From: Gaiellasilicea sp963749515
Lineage (GTDB): Bacteria; Actinomycetota; Thermoleophilia; Gaiellales; Gaiellaceae
Assembly (NCBI GenBank): GCA_963749515.1
Contig: CAVVMR010000001.1
Location: 558,001 to 622,000 of the forward strand
Length of the DNA stretch: 64,000 nt
Reading direction: 5' to 3'
Shown piece by piece: positions 43,180 through 51,558 of this stretch (position 1 is its first letter; each line of letters begins with the position of its first letter). The position numbers and the translations under genes were made by a program. Below the pieces are notes generated by a model. The model saw nothing but the letters and a program-made list of their open reading frames with translations. It ran no database searches and was not told the origin of the DNA.

Positions 43180-44124
43180 GTGCCGGCGCCGGTCGTCGTC
43201 GTCTCGACCGGAGGCACGATCGCGATGCGCCCCGAGCCCGGGACGGGAAAGCTCGTGCCCGCGACGACCGCCGGGGAGCTGCTCGAGATGCTCGACTGGC
43301 CCGATGCCCCGCCGCTGACGCTGGACGACTTCCTCAGCGTGCCGAGCTTCGACGTCCACGGCGCGCTCGCGCTCTCGCTGGCCGGCCGCGTGCTCGAGCA
43401 CGGCGCGCCGACGGTTGTGACCCACGGAACGGACACGATGGAGGAGACCGTCTACCTGATCGACCGCGTGCTGCCCGACGACGCTCCGCCGGTCGTCCTC
43501 ACCGGCGCGCAGCGCGCGGCCGACGAGCCCGACCGCGACGGCCCGCGCAACCTGCGCGACGCCATCCGCGTGGCGGCGTCGCCGGAAGCGCACGGCCGAG
43601 GCGCGATGATCGTCTTCGGCGGCGACATCCATGCCGCGCGCGAGGTCCGAAAAGTGCACACGACCGCCCTCCGTGCCTTCGCGTCGCCCGGTTGGGGGCC
43701 GATCGGGCTCGTCGACGGCGAGCGCGTGGTGTTCAGGCGCCGGCCCGAGCGGCGCCCGTCCTTGCCTCTCCCCGCCGAGCTCGTACCAGTCGACCTGATT
43801 CGCCTCTACGCGGGCAGCGATGCGCGCTTCCTGCGCGCGGCGGTCGCGGCCGGTGCGCGCGCGATCGTCCTCGAGGGCACAGGCCGCGGCAACGCGAACG
43901 AGCAGGTCGTCGAGGGCGTGCGCGAGGCGGTCGCCGCCGGCGTGACTGTCGTCGTCTGCTCGCGGTGCGCCGAGGGACGAGTCGAGCCGGTCTACGGACG
44001 CGGGGGCGGTCGCGACCTCGCCGAGGCCGGCGCGGTCTTCGCCGGCGACCTCGCCGGCCCGAAGGCGCGCGTGCTGCTCCAGCTCGCCGGCGGCGACGCC
44101 GCTGCGGTCGCCGCCGAGTCGTAG
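43180..44124 (+). CDS. asparaginase/glutaminase family amidohydrolase
   Basis: A 314-residue enzyme. The first catalytic threonine is in VVSTGGTIAM; the second set is VVTHGTDTMEETVYLIDRVL (Thr-Asp-Lys-type site, with TGAQRAADEPDRDGPRN next). The length fits type I cytoplasmic asparaginase, and there is no signal peptide. It is the last gene of the importer operon, so the imported compound or a derivative is probably a primary amide hydrolysed here to the acid and ammonia. GTG 43180 is the only reasonable start. It converges on the deacetylase-fold gene. Confidence 0.88.
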   Translation: MPAPVVVVSTGGTIAMRPEPGTGKLVPATTAGELLEMLDWPDAPPLTLDDFLSVPSFDVHGALALSLAGRVLEHGAPTVVTHGTDTMEETVYLIDRVLPDDAPPVVLTGAQRAADEPDRDGPRNLRDAIRVAASPEAHGRGAMIVFGGDIHAAREVRKVHTTALRAFASPGWGPIGLVDGERVVFRRRPERRPSLPLPAELVPVDLIRLYAGSDARFLRAAVAAGARAIVLEGTGRGNANEQVVEGVREAVAAGVTVVVCSRCAEGRVEPVYGRGGGRDLAEAGAVFAGDLAGPKARVLLQLAGGDAAAVAAES

Positions 44125-44134
44125 GCCTGTAGCG

Positions 44135-45052
44135 CTACTTCCGGGCTTTGTGCGACGTGACCGGACGCTCCGATCCCCCACGCGGGTAGCGCTGCGCGAA
44201 GTCGTCGGCGATCTCGTCCATCGTCGCCCAGCGGACGCCGTCGTGCCCCGAGATGTGGTCGATCAGCCGCTCGAGCATCAGGATCACCTGCGGGCGGCCG
44301 GCGACGTCGGGGTGGACGGTCATCGCGAAGCAGGCGTAGTCCTCCTCGCGGTAGATGTAGTCGAACTGGTCGCGCCAGAGCTCCTCGAGGTGCCGCGGGT
44401 TCACGAAGCCGTGGCTGTTCGGGGCGCCCTTGATGAACATCATCGGCGGCAGGTCGTCGAGGTGCCAGCTCGCCGGGATCTCGATCAGGTCGGTCTCCTC
44501 GCCGCGCACGAGCGGCTGCATCCACTCGTCCGGCTGCTTCGAGTAGTCGATCTTCGTCCACGAGTCGCCGACCCGGACGTAGTACGGGTGGAAGTCGCGG
44601 TGCATCAGGCTGTGGTCGTACTTGATCCCGTGCTTCAGCAGCAGCTCGTTCGTGACGTTCGAGAACTCCCACCACGGCGCGACGTAGCCGGTCGGCCGGC
44701 GCCCGGACACCTCCTCGATCAGGCCGATGCACTTGACGAGGACGGCCTCCTCCTGCTCGGGGGTCATCGCGATCGGGTTCTCGTGCGAGTACCCGTGCAT
44801 GCCCACCTCGTGGCCGGCCTCGACGACGAGCGCGGACTCCTCCGGGAACGTCTCGATCGAGTGGCCCGGGATGAACCACGTCGTCCGCATGTCGTAGGTG
44901 TCGAACAGCTTCAGCAGCCGGCGCGTGCCCACCTCGCCGGCGAAGACGCCGCGCGAGATGTCGTCGGGAGAGTCCTCTCCGCCGTACGAGCCGAGCCAAC
45001 CTGCGACCGCGTCCACGTCGACGCCGATCGAGCAGAAGATCTCCTTGGCCAT
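44135..45052 (-). CDS. polysaccharide-deacetylase-fold hydrolase, HP0310/PgdA-like (possible cyclic imide hydrolase)
   Basis: A 305-residue NodB-fold protein. CSIGVDVDAVAGWLGSYGG and EDSPDDISRGVFAGEVG, TTWFIPGHSIETFP, HEVGMHGYSHENPIAM, GYVAPWWEFSN and FAMTVHPDVAGRPQ are very close to Helicobacter pylori HP0310. Conserved Asp and His residues bind a metal. HP0310 is described as a peptidoglycan deacetylase, but this subgroup also includes cyclic imide hydrolases (for example the imidase of Pseudomonas putida). The context of amide enzymes favours imide or cyclic ureide hydrolysis here. There is no signal peptide, which argues against a cell-wall substrate. ATG 45052 has GGAATCG upstream, a weak site. 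Confidence 0.87.
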   Translation of the reverse strand: MAKEIFCSIGVDVDAVAGWLGSYGGEDSPDDISRGVFAGEVGTRRLLKLFDTYDMRTTWFIPGHSIETFPEESALVVEAGHEVGMHGYSHENPIAMTPEQEEAVLVKCIGLIEEVSGRRPTGYVAPWWEFSNVTNELLLKHGIKYDHSLMHRDFHPYYVRVGDSWTKIDYSKQPDEWMQPLVRGEETDLIEIPASWHLDDLPPMMFIKGAPNSHGFVNPRHLEELWRDQFDYIYREEDYACFAMTVHPDVAGRPQVILMLERLIDHISGHDGVRWATMDEIADDFAQRYPRGGSERPVTSHKARK

Positions 45053-45107
45053 CGATTCCCCTTCGTCGTTTGCAACGCGAACCTAATACGCGTAGAACGC
45101 GAGGGCA

Positions 45108-45380
45108 ATGTGCACACTGTGCAATGTCCTCCTCAACGAGCATTGGGCCGAGCAGGAGGGTGGCCGGCGCGAGCGCGTCTTCCGCGTCCGCATCCTGAAC
45201 CGCGTGCTCGGCTTCTACGGGCTGACGCTGGACGACTGGAGCGGCCGCGTCTGGGTCCTGCGCGACGCGAAGGGCCGCTCGACGGTGATCGCCGATCTCG
45301 GCTCGCTGTGGGTCGAGGCCGAGAAGCTCGCCGGGCGGACGCTCGACCCGCTCGACCCCGACCTGGTCGCGTCGCTGTGA
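45108..45380 (+). CDS. small CxxC protein coupled to CobW
   Basis: A 90-residue protein beginning MCTLCNVLLNEHWAEQEGG. Cys2, Cys5 and His12 at the N terminus could bind zinc. The rest is a mixed alpha/beta domain (RVFRVRILNRVLGFYGLTLDDWSGRVWVLRDAKG). A GAGGG ribosome binding site lies 2 bases before ATG, somewhat close. Its TGA overlaps the GTG of the CobW gene. I do not know a named family; the constant pairing with a metal-chaperone GTPase suggests it is the metal-receiving or sensing partner. Confidence 0.7.
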   Translation: MCTLCNVLLNEHWAEQEGGRRERVFRVRILNRVLGFYGLTLDDWSGRVWVLRDAKGRSTVIADLGSLWVEAEKLAGRTLDPLDPDLVASL

Positions 45381-46303
45381 AGATCCCGGTCGCGCTCGTG
45401 ACGGGGTTCCTCGGCAGCGGGAAGACCACCTTGCTCTCGCACCTCCTCGCGCACCCGGACATGGGCGAGACGGCGGTGATCGTGAACGAGCTCGGCGAGG
45501 TAGGGATCGACCACCACCTGTTGCGAAGGGTCGACGAGCGCACCGTGCTGCTGCCGAGCGGCTGTCTCTGCTGCGCGCTCCGGGGCGATCTCGCCGACGA
45601 GCTGCGCGACCTGATCGCCCGTCGCGACGCCGGCGAGATTCCGCACTTCCAGCGCGTCGTCGTCGAGACGACCGGGCTCGCCAACCCGGCGCCGATCGTG
45701 TACACGCTCCTCTCGGAGCCGCTCGTCAAGCACCACTACACGCTCGACGGCGTGGTGACGACCGTCGATGCGCAGCACGGACTTCGCCACGACGAGTCGG
45801 TGCTCCAGGCAGCGGCGGCGGACACGCTGGTGATCACAAAGACCGATCTCGCCGACCCTGCACTCGTGGTCGCGCAGCTTCGGCGGCTGAACCCCGGCGC
45901 CCCGGTCGTCGAGACCGTGTTCGGGGAGGTCGCTCCGTCGGCCCTGTTCGGGCGCGGCGACCGCGACCCGCGCGACCTCGACTACGACGGTTCGGCGACC
46001 CACTCGCACGAGGCGCGCGCGTTGTGCCTGACCTTCGACGAGGCACTCGACTGGACGGCGTTCGGCATCTGGCTGACGATGCTGCTGCAGGCCCGCGGCA
46101 ACGACGTGCTGCGGGTAAAGGGGCTGCTGAACGTCGGTCTCGAGGGGCCGATCGTGCTGAACGGCGTCCAGCACGTCGTCCACCCGCCGGAGCACCTGCC
46201 GGACTGGCCGGACGAGGACCGCCGCTCGCGCGTCGTCTTCATCGGCCGCGGTATCGAGCGCGAGGCGCTCGAGCGCTCGCTCGCCGCTTTCAACGCCGCC
46301 TAG
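45377..46303 (+). CDS. CobW/COG0523 family GTP-binding metallochaperone
   Basis: A 308-residue P-loop GTPase. Walker A is GFLGSGKTTLLSHLL, the metal site is SGCLCCALRG (CxCC), the switch II region is VVETTGLANPAPI, the base-recognition motif is ITKTDLAD, and the C-terminal CobW_C domain contains LRVKGLLNV and QHVVHPPEHLPDWP. A His-rich loop (THSHEAR) is present. COG0523 proteins deliver zinc, cobalt or nickel to client enzymes. Probable clients here are the metal-dependent hydrolases of the cluster (dihydropyrimidinase, deacetylase-fold enzymes). GTG 45377 overlaps the preceding stop. Confidence 0.9.
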   Translation: MKIPVALVTGFLGSGKTTLLSHLLAHPDMGETAVIVNELGEVGIDHHLLRRVDERTVLLPSGCLCCALRGDLADELRDLIARRDAGEIPHFQRVVVETTGLANPAPIVYTLLSEPLVKHHYTLDGVVTTVDAQHGLRHDESVLQAAAADTLVITKTDLADPALVVAQLRRLNPGAPVVETVFGEVAPSALFGRGDRDPRDLDYDGSATHSHEARALCLTFDEALDWTAFGIWLTMLLQARGNDVLRVKGLLNVGLEGPIVLNGVQHVVHPPEHLPDWPDEDRRSRVVFIGRGIEREALERSLAAFNAA

Positions 46304-46311
46304 TCGGCGGC

Positions 46312-47811
46312 TCAGACGAGCTCACGGGCGCGCGCCAGCAGCGCCGCCTCGGCAGACGTCTCGCGCTCCCGTGCAGCATCGCTCCACGACCCGTTCGCCG
46401 CCAGGGTCGCATCGAGCGCCCCGAGCATCGCGTCCATCGCCGCTTCCGACGAGGAGCCGGTCTGCAGGCGGGCTGCGGCGCACGCAGCAGGATCGAGCGC
46501 GGCACGCAGCGTCGCCTCGTCGAGCTCGACCGGCGTCCCGATCGCGGCCTCGGCAGCCGCAGACAGGCGTGCAGGTGTCAGTGCCGACGGAGGCTCTCCC
46601 GCCTCGACGAGGTCGCGGACGGCCCGTCCGACGACCTTGTGCGCGCTGCGGTAGTCGAGGCCTCCCTCGAGCGCGAGGACATCGGCAACGTCGGCCGCCG
46701 TGACGAAGCTCTCGCGTGCGACCTGCTCGAAGCGCGCCGGCCGCAACTCGATTCCGTTCAGGACGGACGCGGTGAGCCGCGCGATCGCCACCGCCTCGTC
46801 GAGCGCGCGAGGAACCGTGCCGTTCAGGAGGTGGAAGTGATCAGTACGAGCCGACCCCGTGTGCAGGGTCGCGAGTGCCGCGGCCAGGTCGCCGGCGGCC
46901 TGGCCGGCCTGAGTTCGGATCGCGGCGAGGGCGTACGGGTTCTTCTTCTGCGGCATCAGCGCGCTCGCGCGGCTGTGAGCATCGCCGAGCTCCACCAGCC
47001 CGAACTCCTGGCTCGCGTAGATCTCGAAGTCCTGGCCGAGCTGGCTCTGGTGCGTGGCCGCGATCGCGACGGTCGCGAGGAGCTCGACGTAGACATCCGC
47101 CTGCCACGCCGCGTCCTTGGCATGCTCGATCATCCCGTCGCAGCCGAGCAGCTCGGCGAGACGCGTGCGATCGAGTGCCCAGCGCGAGCCTGCACTGCCG
47201 CCGGCCCCGGCGACGCTCGCCCCGAGGGCCGTGTACGACGTGCGCACGCGGTCGGCGTCCCGCAGCGCCGGATAGGCGTAGGTCAGGAGCAGGTGCCCGA
47301 CGGTGGTGGGCTGGGCCGGCTGCAGGTAGGTGTAGTCGGTCGCGAGCGCGTCTCGGCTCGCGCGGGCATGTCGTGCGAGCGCGGCGGCCTGGTCGGTGAG
47401 GGCGTCGTGCAGCTGCCGGGCAGCTGTTCGCGCAGTCAGACGGAGCGCGACGCGAAAGGCCTCGCGGCGTGGACGCCCCGCGCTCAGCCATCCCGCCGCC
47501 GCATTGCCCACGCGCCGCTCGAGCTCGGCCTCGCGCGCATTGAAGGCGTCGCCGAGCGATGGGTCCCACGGGAAGTCGTCGCCGGGAATCGCGTGCAGCT
47601 CGAGCAGCCCTCGCACGAGTGCCCGCGCGTCGTCGCCGGCCAGGTCGCCGCCCTCGACCAGGGCGACTGCATGCGCGAGATCTGCGAGCGACAGGCCGCG
47701 GGCGAGCCGCGGGCCATGTGCGCTCTCGGCGGAATAGGCGGCTGCCACGAGCTCGCCTGCAGCACCGCCCCGCAACCGCCCGCCTCGACCGAGCTCCTCC
47801 GTCTCCGTCAC
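46312..47811 (-). CDS. argininosuccinate-lyase/fumarase superfamily lyase with altered catalytic motifs
   Basis: A 499-residue protein of the ASL/fumarase superfamily. LQPAQPTTVGHLLL, QDFEIYASQEFGLVEL and SALMPQKKNPYALA are the conserved regions 2 and 3. True ArgH has GRSRND and THLQ; here these are GRPRRE and TYLQ, so the catalytic-base His and the substrate Arg-Asn pair are changed. It is the last gene of the operon led by MaoC, not in an arginine cluster. It is probably a lyase for another substituted succinate or amino-acid adduct rather than argininosuccinate. GTG 47811 is the start; the upstream gap to the acyl-CoA dehydrogenase is 53 bases. Confidence 0.8.
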   Translation of the reverse strand: MTETEELGRGGRLRGGAAGELVAAAYSAESAHGPRLARGLSLADLAHAVALVEGGDLAGDDARALVRGLLELHAIPGDDFPWDPSLGDAFNAREAELERRVGNAAAGWLSAGRPRREAFRVALRLTARTAARQLHDALTDQAAALARHARASRDALATDYTYLQPAQPTTVGHLLLTYAYPALRDADRVRTSYTALGASVAGAGGSAGSRWALDRTRLAELLGCDGMIEHAKDAAWQADVYVELLATVAIAATHQSQLGQDFEIYASQEFGLVELGDAHSRASALMPQKKNPYALAAIRTQAGQAAGDLAAALATLHTGSARTDHFHLLNGTVPRALDEAVAIARLTASVLNGIELRPARFEQVARESFVTAADVADVLALEGGLDYRSAHKVVGRAVRDLVEAGEPPSALTPARLSAAAEAAIGTPVELDEATLRAALDPAACAAARLQTGSSSEAAMDAMLGALDATLAANGSWSDAARERETSAEAALLARARELV

Positions 47812-47864
47812 GACACGGAGACTAGCGGCCCAGAAGTTCGGCGCTCATGCAGCGAGTCAGGAGC

Positions 47865-49028
47865 CTAGTACGACTTCGGCATGCCGAGCGCGTGCTGGCC
47901 GAGGTGCGCGAGCACGAGGTTGTTCGAGACGGGGGCGATCGAGTAGAGCCGCGTCTCGCGAAACTTCCGCTCGACGTCGTACTCCTCGGCGAAGCCGAAG
48001 CCGCCGTGGGCGTCGAGGCAGGCGTTCGCCGCTGCCCAGGAGGCCTCCGAGGCGAGCAGCTTCGCGGTGTTCGCCTCGGCTCCGCACGGCTCGCCGCGCT
48101 CGAAGAGCCACGCGGCCTTGTAGCGCACGAGGTCGGCCGCTTCGATCGCAGCGTGTGCGCGGGCGATCGGGAACTGGACGCCCTGGTTGGCGCCGATCGG
48201 CTTGCCGAAGACGACGCGCTCGGACGCGTAGGCCGCTGCCTTCCTGACGAACCAGCGGCCGTCGCCGATGCACTCGGCGGCGATCAGGATCCGCTCGGCG
48301 TTCATGCCGTCGAGGATGTAGCGGAAGCCGCGCCCCTCCTCGCCCACGAGCGCGTCGGCCGGGACCTCGACGCCGTCGAGGAAGATCTCGGTCGTCGCGT
48401 GGTTCATCAGGGTTCTGATCGGCCGGATCGTCATCGTCCCGGCCTCGAGCGCCTGCCTCATGTCGACCACGAACGTCGACAGGCCCTCCGTCCGCTTCTC
48501 GACCTCCTCCAGCGGCGTCGTCCGCGCCAGCAGCAGCATCAGATCGGAGTGGAGCGCGCGCGAGGTCCAGATCTTCTGGCCGCGCACGACGTAGCCGCCG
48601 TCGACCCGCTCGGCAGTCGTCTGGATGCGCGTCGTGTCCGAGCCCACGGTCGGCTCCGACACGCCGAAGGCCTGCAGTCGCAGCTCTCCAGCCGCGATGC
48701 CCGGCAGGTAGCGCTGCTTCTGCTCCTCGGAGCCGTGCCGGAGGATCGTTCCCATGATGTACATCTGCGCGTGGCAGGCCCCCGCGTTGCCGCCGGAGGC
48801 GTTGATCTCCTCGAGGATCACGCTCGCCGCCGTCAGCGACAACCCGGCGCCGCCGTACTCCTCCGGGATCAGCGCCGCGAGCCAGCCGTGCTCGGTCAGC
48901 GCGCGGACGAACTCCTCCGGGTAGCGGTCGGGCTCGAGCCCTCGCCAGTACTCGCCCGGGAACTCCGAGCAGAGCTCGCGGACCGCGGCGCGGATCTCGT
49001 CGAACTCCGCCGGGATCGAGAAGTCCAC
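47865..49028 (-). CDS. acyl-CoA dehydrogenase (second in operon)
   Basis: A 387-residue flavoprotein of the ACAD family. VDFSIPAEFDEIRAAVRELC, WLAALIPEEYGGAGL, FGVSEPTVGSDTTRIQTTA (FAD and substrate), GYVVRGQKIWTSRA and AERILIAAECIGDGRWFVRKAAAYASERVVFGKPIGANQGVQFPIA are its parts. It removes hydrogens from the alpha-beta bond of a fatty or short acyl-CoA and passes electrons to ETF. GTG 49028 shares one base with the TAG of the upstream ACAD gene, so translation is coupled. Longer in-frame upstream readings are antisense to nothing real and were discarded. Confidence 0.9.
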   Translation of the reverse strand: MDFSIPAEFDEIRAAVRELCSEFPGEYWRGLEPDRYPEEFVRALTEHGWLAALIPEEYGGAGLSLTAASVILEEINASGGNAGACHAQMYIMGTILRHGSEEQKQRYLPGIAAGELRLQAFGVSEPTVGSDTTRIQTTAERVDGGYVVRGQKIWTSRALHSDLMLLLARTTPLEEVEKRTEGLSTFVVDMRQALEAGTMTIRPIRTLMNHATTEIFLDGVEVPADALVGEEGRGFRYILDGMNAERILIAAECIGDGRWFVRKAAAYASERVVFGKPIGANQGVQFPIARAHAAIEAADLVRYKAAWLFERGEPCGAEANTAKLLASEASWAAANACLDAHGGFGFAEEYDVERKFRETRLYSIAPVSNNLVLAHLGQHALGMPKSY

Positions 49029-50200
49029 TAGAGCGCGTGTCGCTCGAGCAGCCGGCGGGCGATCACGAGCTGCTGGATCTCGTTCGAGCCCTCGCCGAGG
49101 ATGAGCAGCGGCGCGTCGCGGTAGATCCGCTCGATTGCGAACTCCGGCGAGTAGCCGTAGCCGCCGTGGATGCGCATCGCCTCGAGCGCGACCTCCTGCG
49201 CAGCTTCCGTGGCGAACAGCTTCGCCATCCCGGCCTCCAGGTCTGCGCGCTCGCCCGCACTCTTGCGTTCCGCGGCCTGCAGCGTCAGAAGTCTCGCCGC
49301 CTCGATCTTCGTCGCCATCTGAGCGAGCTTCAGCTGCACGGCCTGGTGCTGCGCGATCGGCTTGCCGAACGCCTCGCGCTGCTGCGCGTAGCGGATGGCC
49401 TCCTCGAAGGCGCGCGTCGCGATCCCGACGGCGCGGGCGGCAATGTTGACGCGGCCGAGCTCGATGCCGCCCATGAACTGGTAGAAGCCCTGCCCGATCT
49501 CGCTCTCGCCGCCGAGGACGCTGCCCGCCGGGGTGCGGAAGCCGTCGAAGAGCAGCTCGGTCGTTTCGACGCCCTTGTAGCCGAGCTTGGCCAGCTTGCC
49601 CGGGATGCGCAGGCCAGGCTGCTCCTCGACCTCCGGCTCCTTCTCGACGATGAAGGCGGTCATGCCGTGATGGCGCGGCTCCGCGCCGGGATCGGTGACC
49701 GTGAGGAGCATGATCGCGCCCGCCCGCAATCCGTTCGTCGCCCACATCTTCTGGCCGGTGATAGAGAACTCGTCGCCCTCGCGCACGGCGCTGGTGCGGA
49801 TCGACCGGACATCCGAGCCCGCGTGCGGCTCTGTCATCGAGTACGCGAACCGCAGCTCGCCCGTCGCCATTCTCGGCAGGTAGCGGTTGCGCTGCTCGTC
49901 GGTGCCGTGCGTCTCGATCATCCAGGCGGAGATGAAGTGCGTGTTGAGGACGCCCGAGAGCGACATCCAGCCGCGCGAGAGCTCGATCTGGATCAGCGCA
50001 TAGGTGAGGAGATCGAGGCCGAGCCCGCCATGCTCCTCGGGAATCGTGACGCCGAAGAGCCCGAGCTGCTTCATCTCCTCGACGAGCGGCGTCGGGAACT
50101 CGTCGGCGTGCTCGTACTCGGACGCGAGCGGGTACACGCGGTCCTCGACCCACTCGCGCACGGTCGCGACGATCTCGCGCTGCTCGATCGTCTCGGTCAC
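49028..50200 (-). CDS. acyl-CoA dehydrogenase (first in operon)
   Basis: A 390-residue ACAD. It has YPLASEYEHADEFPTPLVEEMKQLGLFGVTIPEEHGGLGL, FAYSMTEPHAGSDVRSIRTSA, FSITGQKMWATNGLRAG, KLGYKGVETTELLFDGFRTP and RIHGGYGYSPEFAIERIYRDAPLLILGEGSNEIQQLVIAR, where the Glu of GEGSNEIQ is the usual catalytic base. It is only distantly similar to the neighbour, so the two likely act on different acyl chains or form a heteromer. GTG 50200 overlaps the PrpD stop (GTGA). Confidence 0.92.
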   Translation of the reverse strand: MTETIEQREIVATVREWVEDRVYPLASEYEHADEFPTPLVEEMKQLGLFGVTIPEEHGGLGLDLLTYALIQIELSRGWMSLSGVLNTHFISAWMIETHGTDEQRNRYLPRMATGELRFAYSMTEPHAGSDVRSIRTSAVREGDEFSITGQKMWATNGLRAGAIMLLTVTDPGAEPRHHGMTAFIVEKEPEVEEQPGLRIPGKLAKLGYKGVETTELLFDGFRTPAGSVLGGESEIGQGFYQFMGGIELGRVNIAARAVGIATRAFEEAIRYAQQREAFGKPIAQHQAVQLKLAQMATKIEAARLLTLQAAERKSAGERADLEAGMAKLFATEAAQEVALEAMRIHGGYGYSPEFAIERIYRDAPLLILGEGSNEIQQLVIARRLLERHAL

Positions 50201-51558
50201 GCGGCAACTCCGGACCCGGCGAGGAGCCCACGCACGTCGGCGGCGTGCTCTAGCGTGAGGATGGTCCCTTCGAGCTCGTCGAAGCCGCCGCCGGCGAGGG
50301 CCGCGTTCTCGCGGAACTTCTCGCGCACCAACTCTGCGCTCATCGGGTTCTCCGGCGCGCCGAGCTGGTGCGGGAAGTCCGCCTCGAGCGTGCGCCCGTC
50401 GCGCAGCCTGATCCGGACGCCGCCGGGGAACGCGGCCGGGTAGCTCGCGTATTCCCTCGTCTCGTAGCGCACCTTGCCTGCGAGCGCGAGCACGCCCGGG
50501 TCGGCGAGCGCGGCCGGTGTGTACGTCGTCAGGCCGACGTGACCGTGGACGAGCATCGCCGCCGTCGAGTACTGGAGGCTGAACTTGCCCTCGTAGTCGG
50601 TTCGCGGCGCCACCTTCGAGGCCGCCGGCTCGAGCACCAGCGCCACGCCCGCCTCCGGGACTGTCACCACGATCTCCTCGATCTCACTGTGGTCGATCTC
50701 GCCGGTGAGCGTCGCGGTGGCGCCGAGCGATCCGTGGATGAAGTGGCACGCCGGGTAGGGCTTGAACGCGATCCGCGGCGTCTCCCACCGTTCACCCAGG
50801 TCGGCGAGCTGTGGCTCGAGATCGATGCGCTCGTCGACGAACGCGTGGTACACGCCGAAGCGGTTCTCGAGGACGCCGGGAGGGCCCTCTGCGCCGTGCT
50901 CCGCCAGGCGCGCGGCGAGCAGTGCGCCGTGCGCGGCCCAGGCCGGATGGATCGGCTTCGTCGCCGTCGCGTCGTCGAGGTAGGCGAAGAGGCCGGAGGC
51001 CATGCTGCCGGCGATGCCGAGGGCGCTCGCCGCCGCGCCCGGCGCGAGCTCGCCGAGGCGCGCGGCCGCGGCCGTGGCGCCGAAGATCCCGCAGATCGCC
51101 GTCGGGTGGAAGCCGCGCTTGTGGAAGGCGCCGGGCGCCGCCATTCCGACGCGAATCGTGATCTCGTTGCCTGCGATCACGGCAGCCAGGAGCTCGCGAC
51201 CGCTCGCGCCGCGGGCCTCGGCAAGAGCGACGGCAGCCGGCACGACCACGGTCGACACGTGCGCGACCGACTCGGAGTGGGTGTCGTCGAAGTCGAGCCC
51301 GTGGCAGAGCATGGCGTTCGCGAACGCGGCGTTCGGTGCCGGCAGTCCGGTCTCCAGCCCGATCACCGAGGCCTCCGGCTCGCCGCCCAGCTCGGACATC
51401 GTCGCGCGACCCTCTGCGGCGACCCCCAGGCCATGTGCGGCGAGGCCGCAGCCGATCGCGTCGAGCACGTGCAGCTTTGCCGACTCGACGACCGGAGGCG
51501 GGACCGCGTCGAGGTCGAGCTCGAGCGCCCACGCTGCGAACCGCTCTGCGGCCTTCAT
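50197..51558 (-). CDS. MmgE/PrpD family protein
   Basis: A 453-residue protein of the MmgE/PrpD family, whose members include 2-methylcitrate dehydratase, aconitate decarboxylase and iminodisuccinate epimerase. AKLHVLDAIGCGLAAHGLG, FANAMLCHGLDFDDTHSESVAHVSTVVVPAA, FHPTAICGIFGATAAAARL, HPAWAAHGALLAARLAEHG and KPYPACHFIHGS are typical. ATG 51558 overlaps the MaoC stop (ATGA) and has GAGGAG upstream. In this operon, with ACADs, MaoC and a superfamily lyase, it may dehydrate or isomerise a branched dicarboxylate. Confidence 0.9.
   Translation of the reverse strand: MKAAERFAAWALELDLDAVPPPVVESAKLHVLDAIGCGLAAHGLGVAAEGRATMSELGGEPEASVIGLETGLPAPNAAFANAMLCHGLDFDDTHSESVAHVSTVVVPAAVALAEARGASGRELLAAVIAGNEITIRVGMAAPGAFHKRGFHPTAICGIFGATAAAARLGELAPGAAASALGIAGSMASGLFAYLDDATATKPIHPAWAAHGALLAARLAEHGAEGPPGVLENRFGVYHAFVDERIDLEPQLADLGERWETPRIAFKPYPACHFIHGSLGATATLTGEIDHSEIEEIVVTVPEAGVALVLEPAASKVAPRTDYEGKFSLQYSTAAMLVHGHVGLTTYTPAALADPGVLALAGKVRYETREYASYPAAFPGGVRIRLRDGRTLEADFPHQLGAPENPMSAELVREKFRENAALAGGGFDELEGTILTLEHAADVRGLLAGSGVAA

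Noticed and set aside
46312..47811. Canonical argH
   Set aside because: Catalytic THLQ and GRSRND motifs are altered and there is no argG or other arginine gene nearby.
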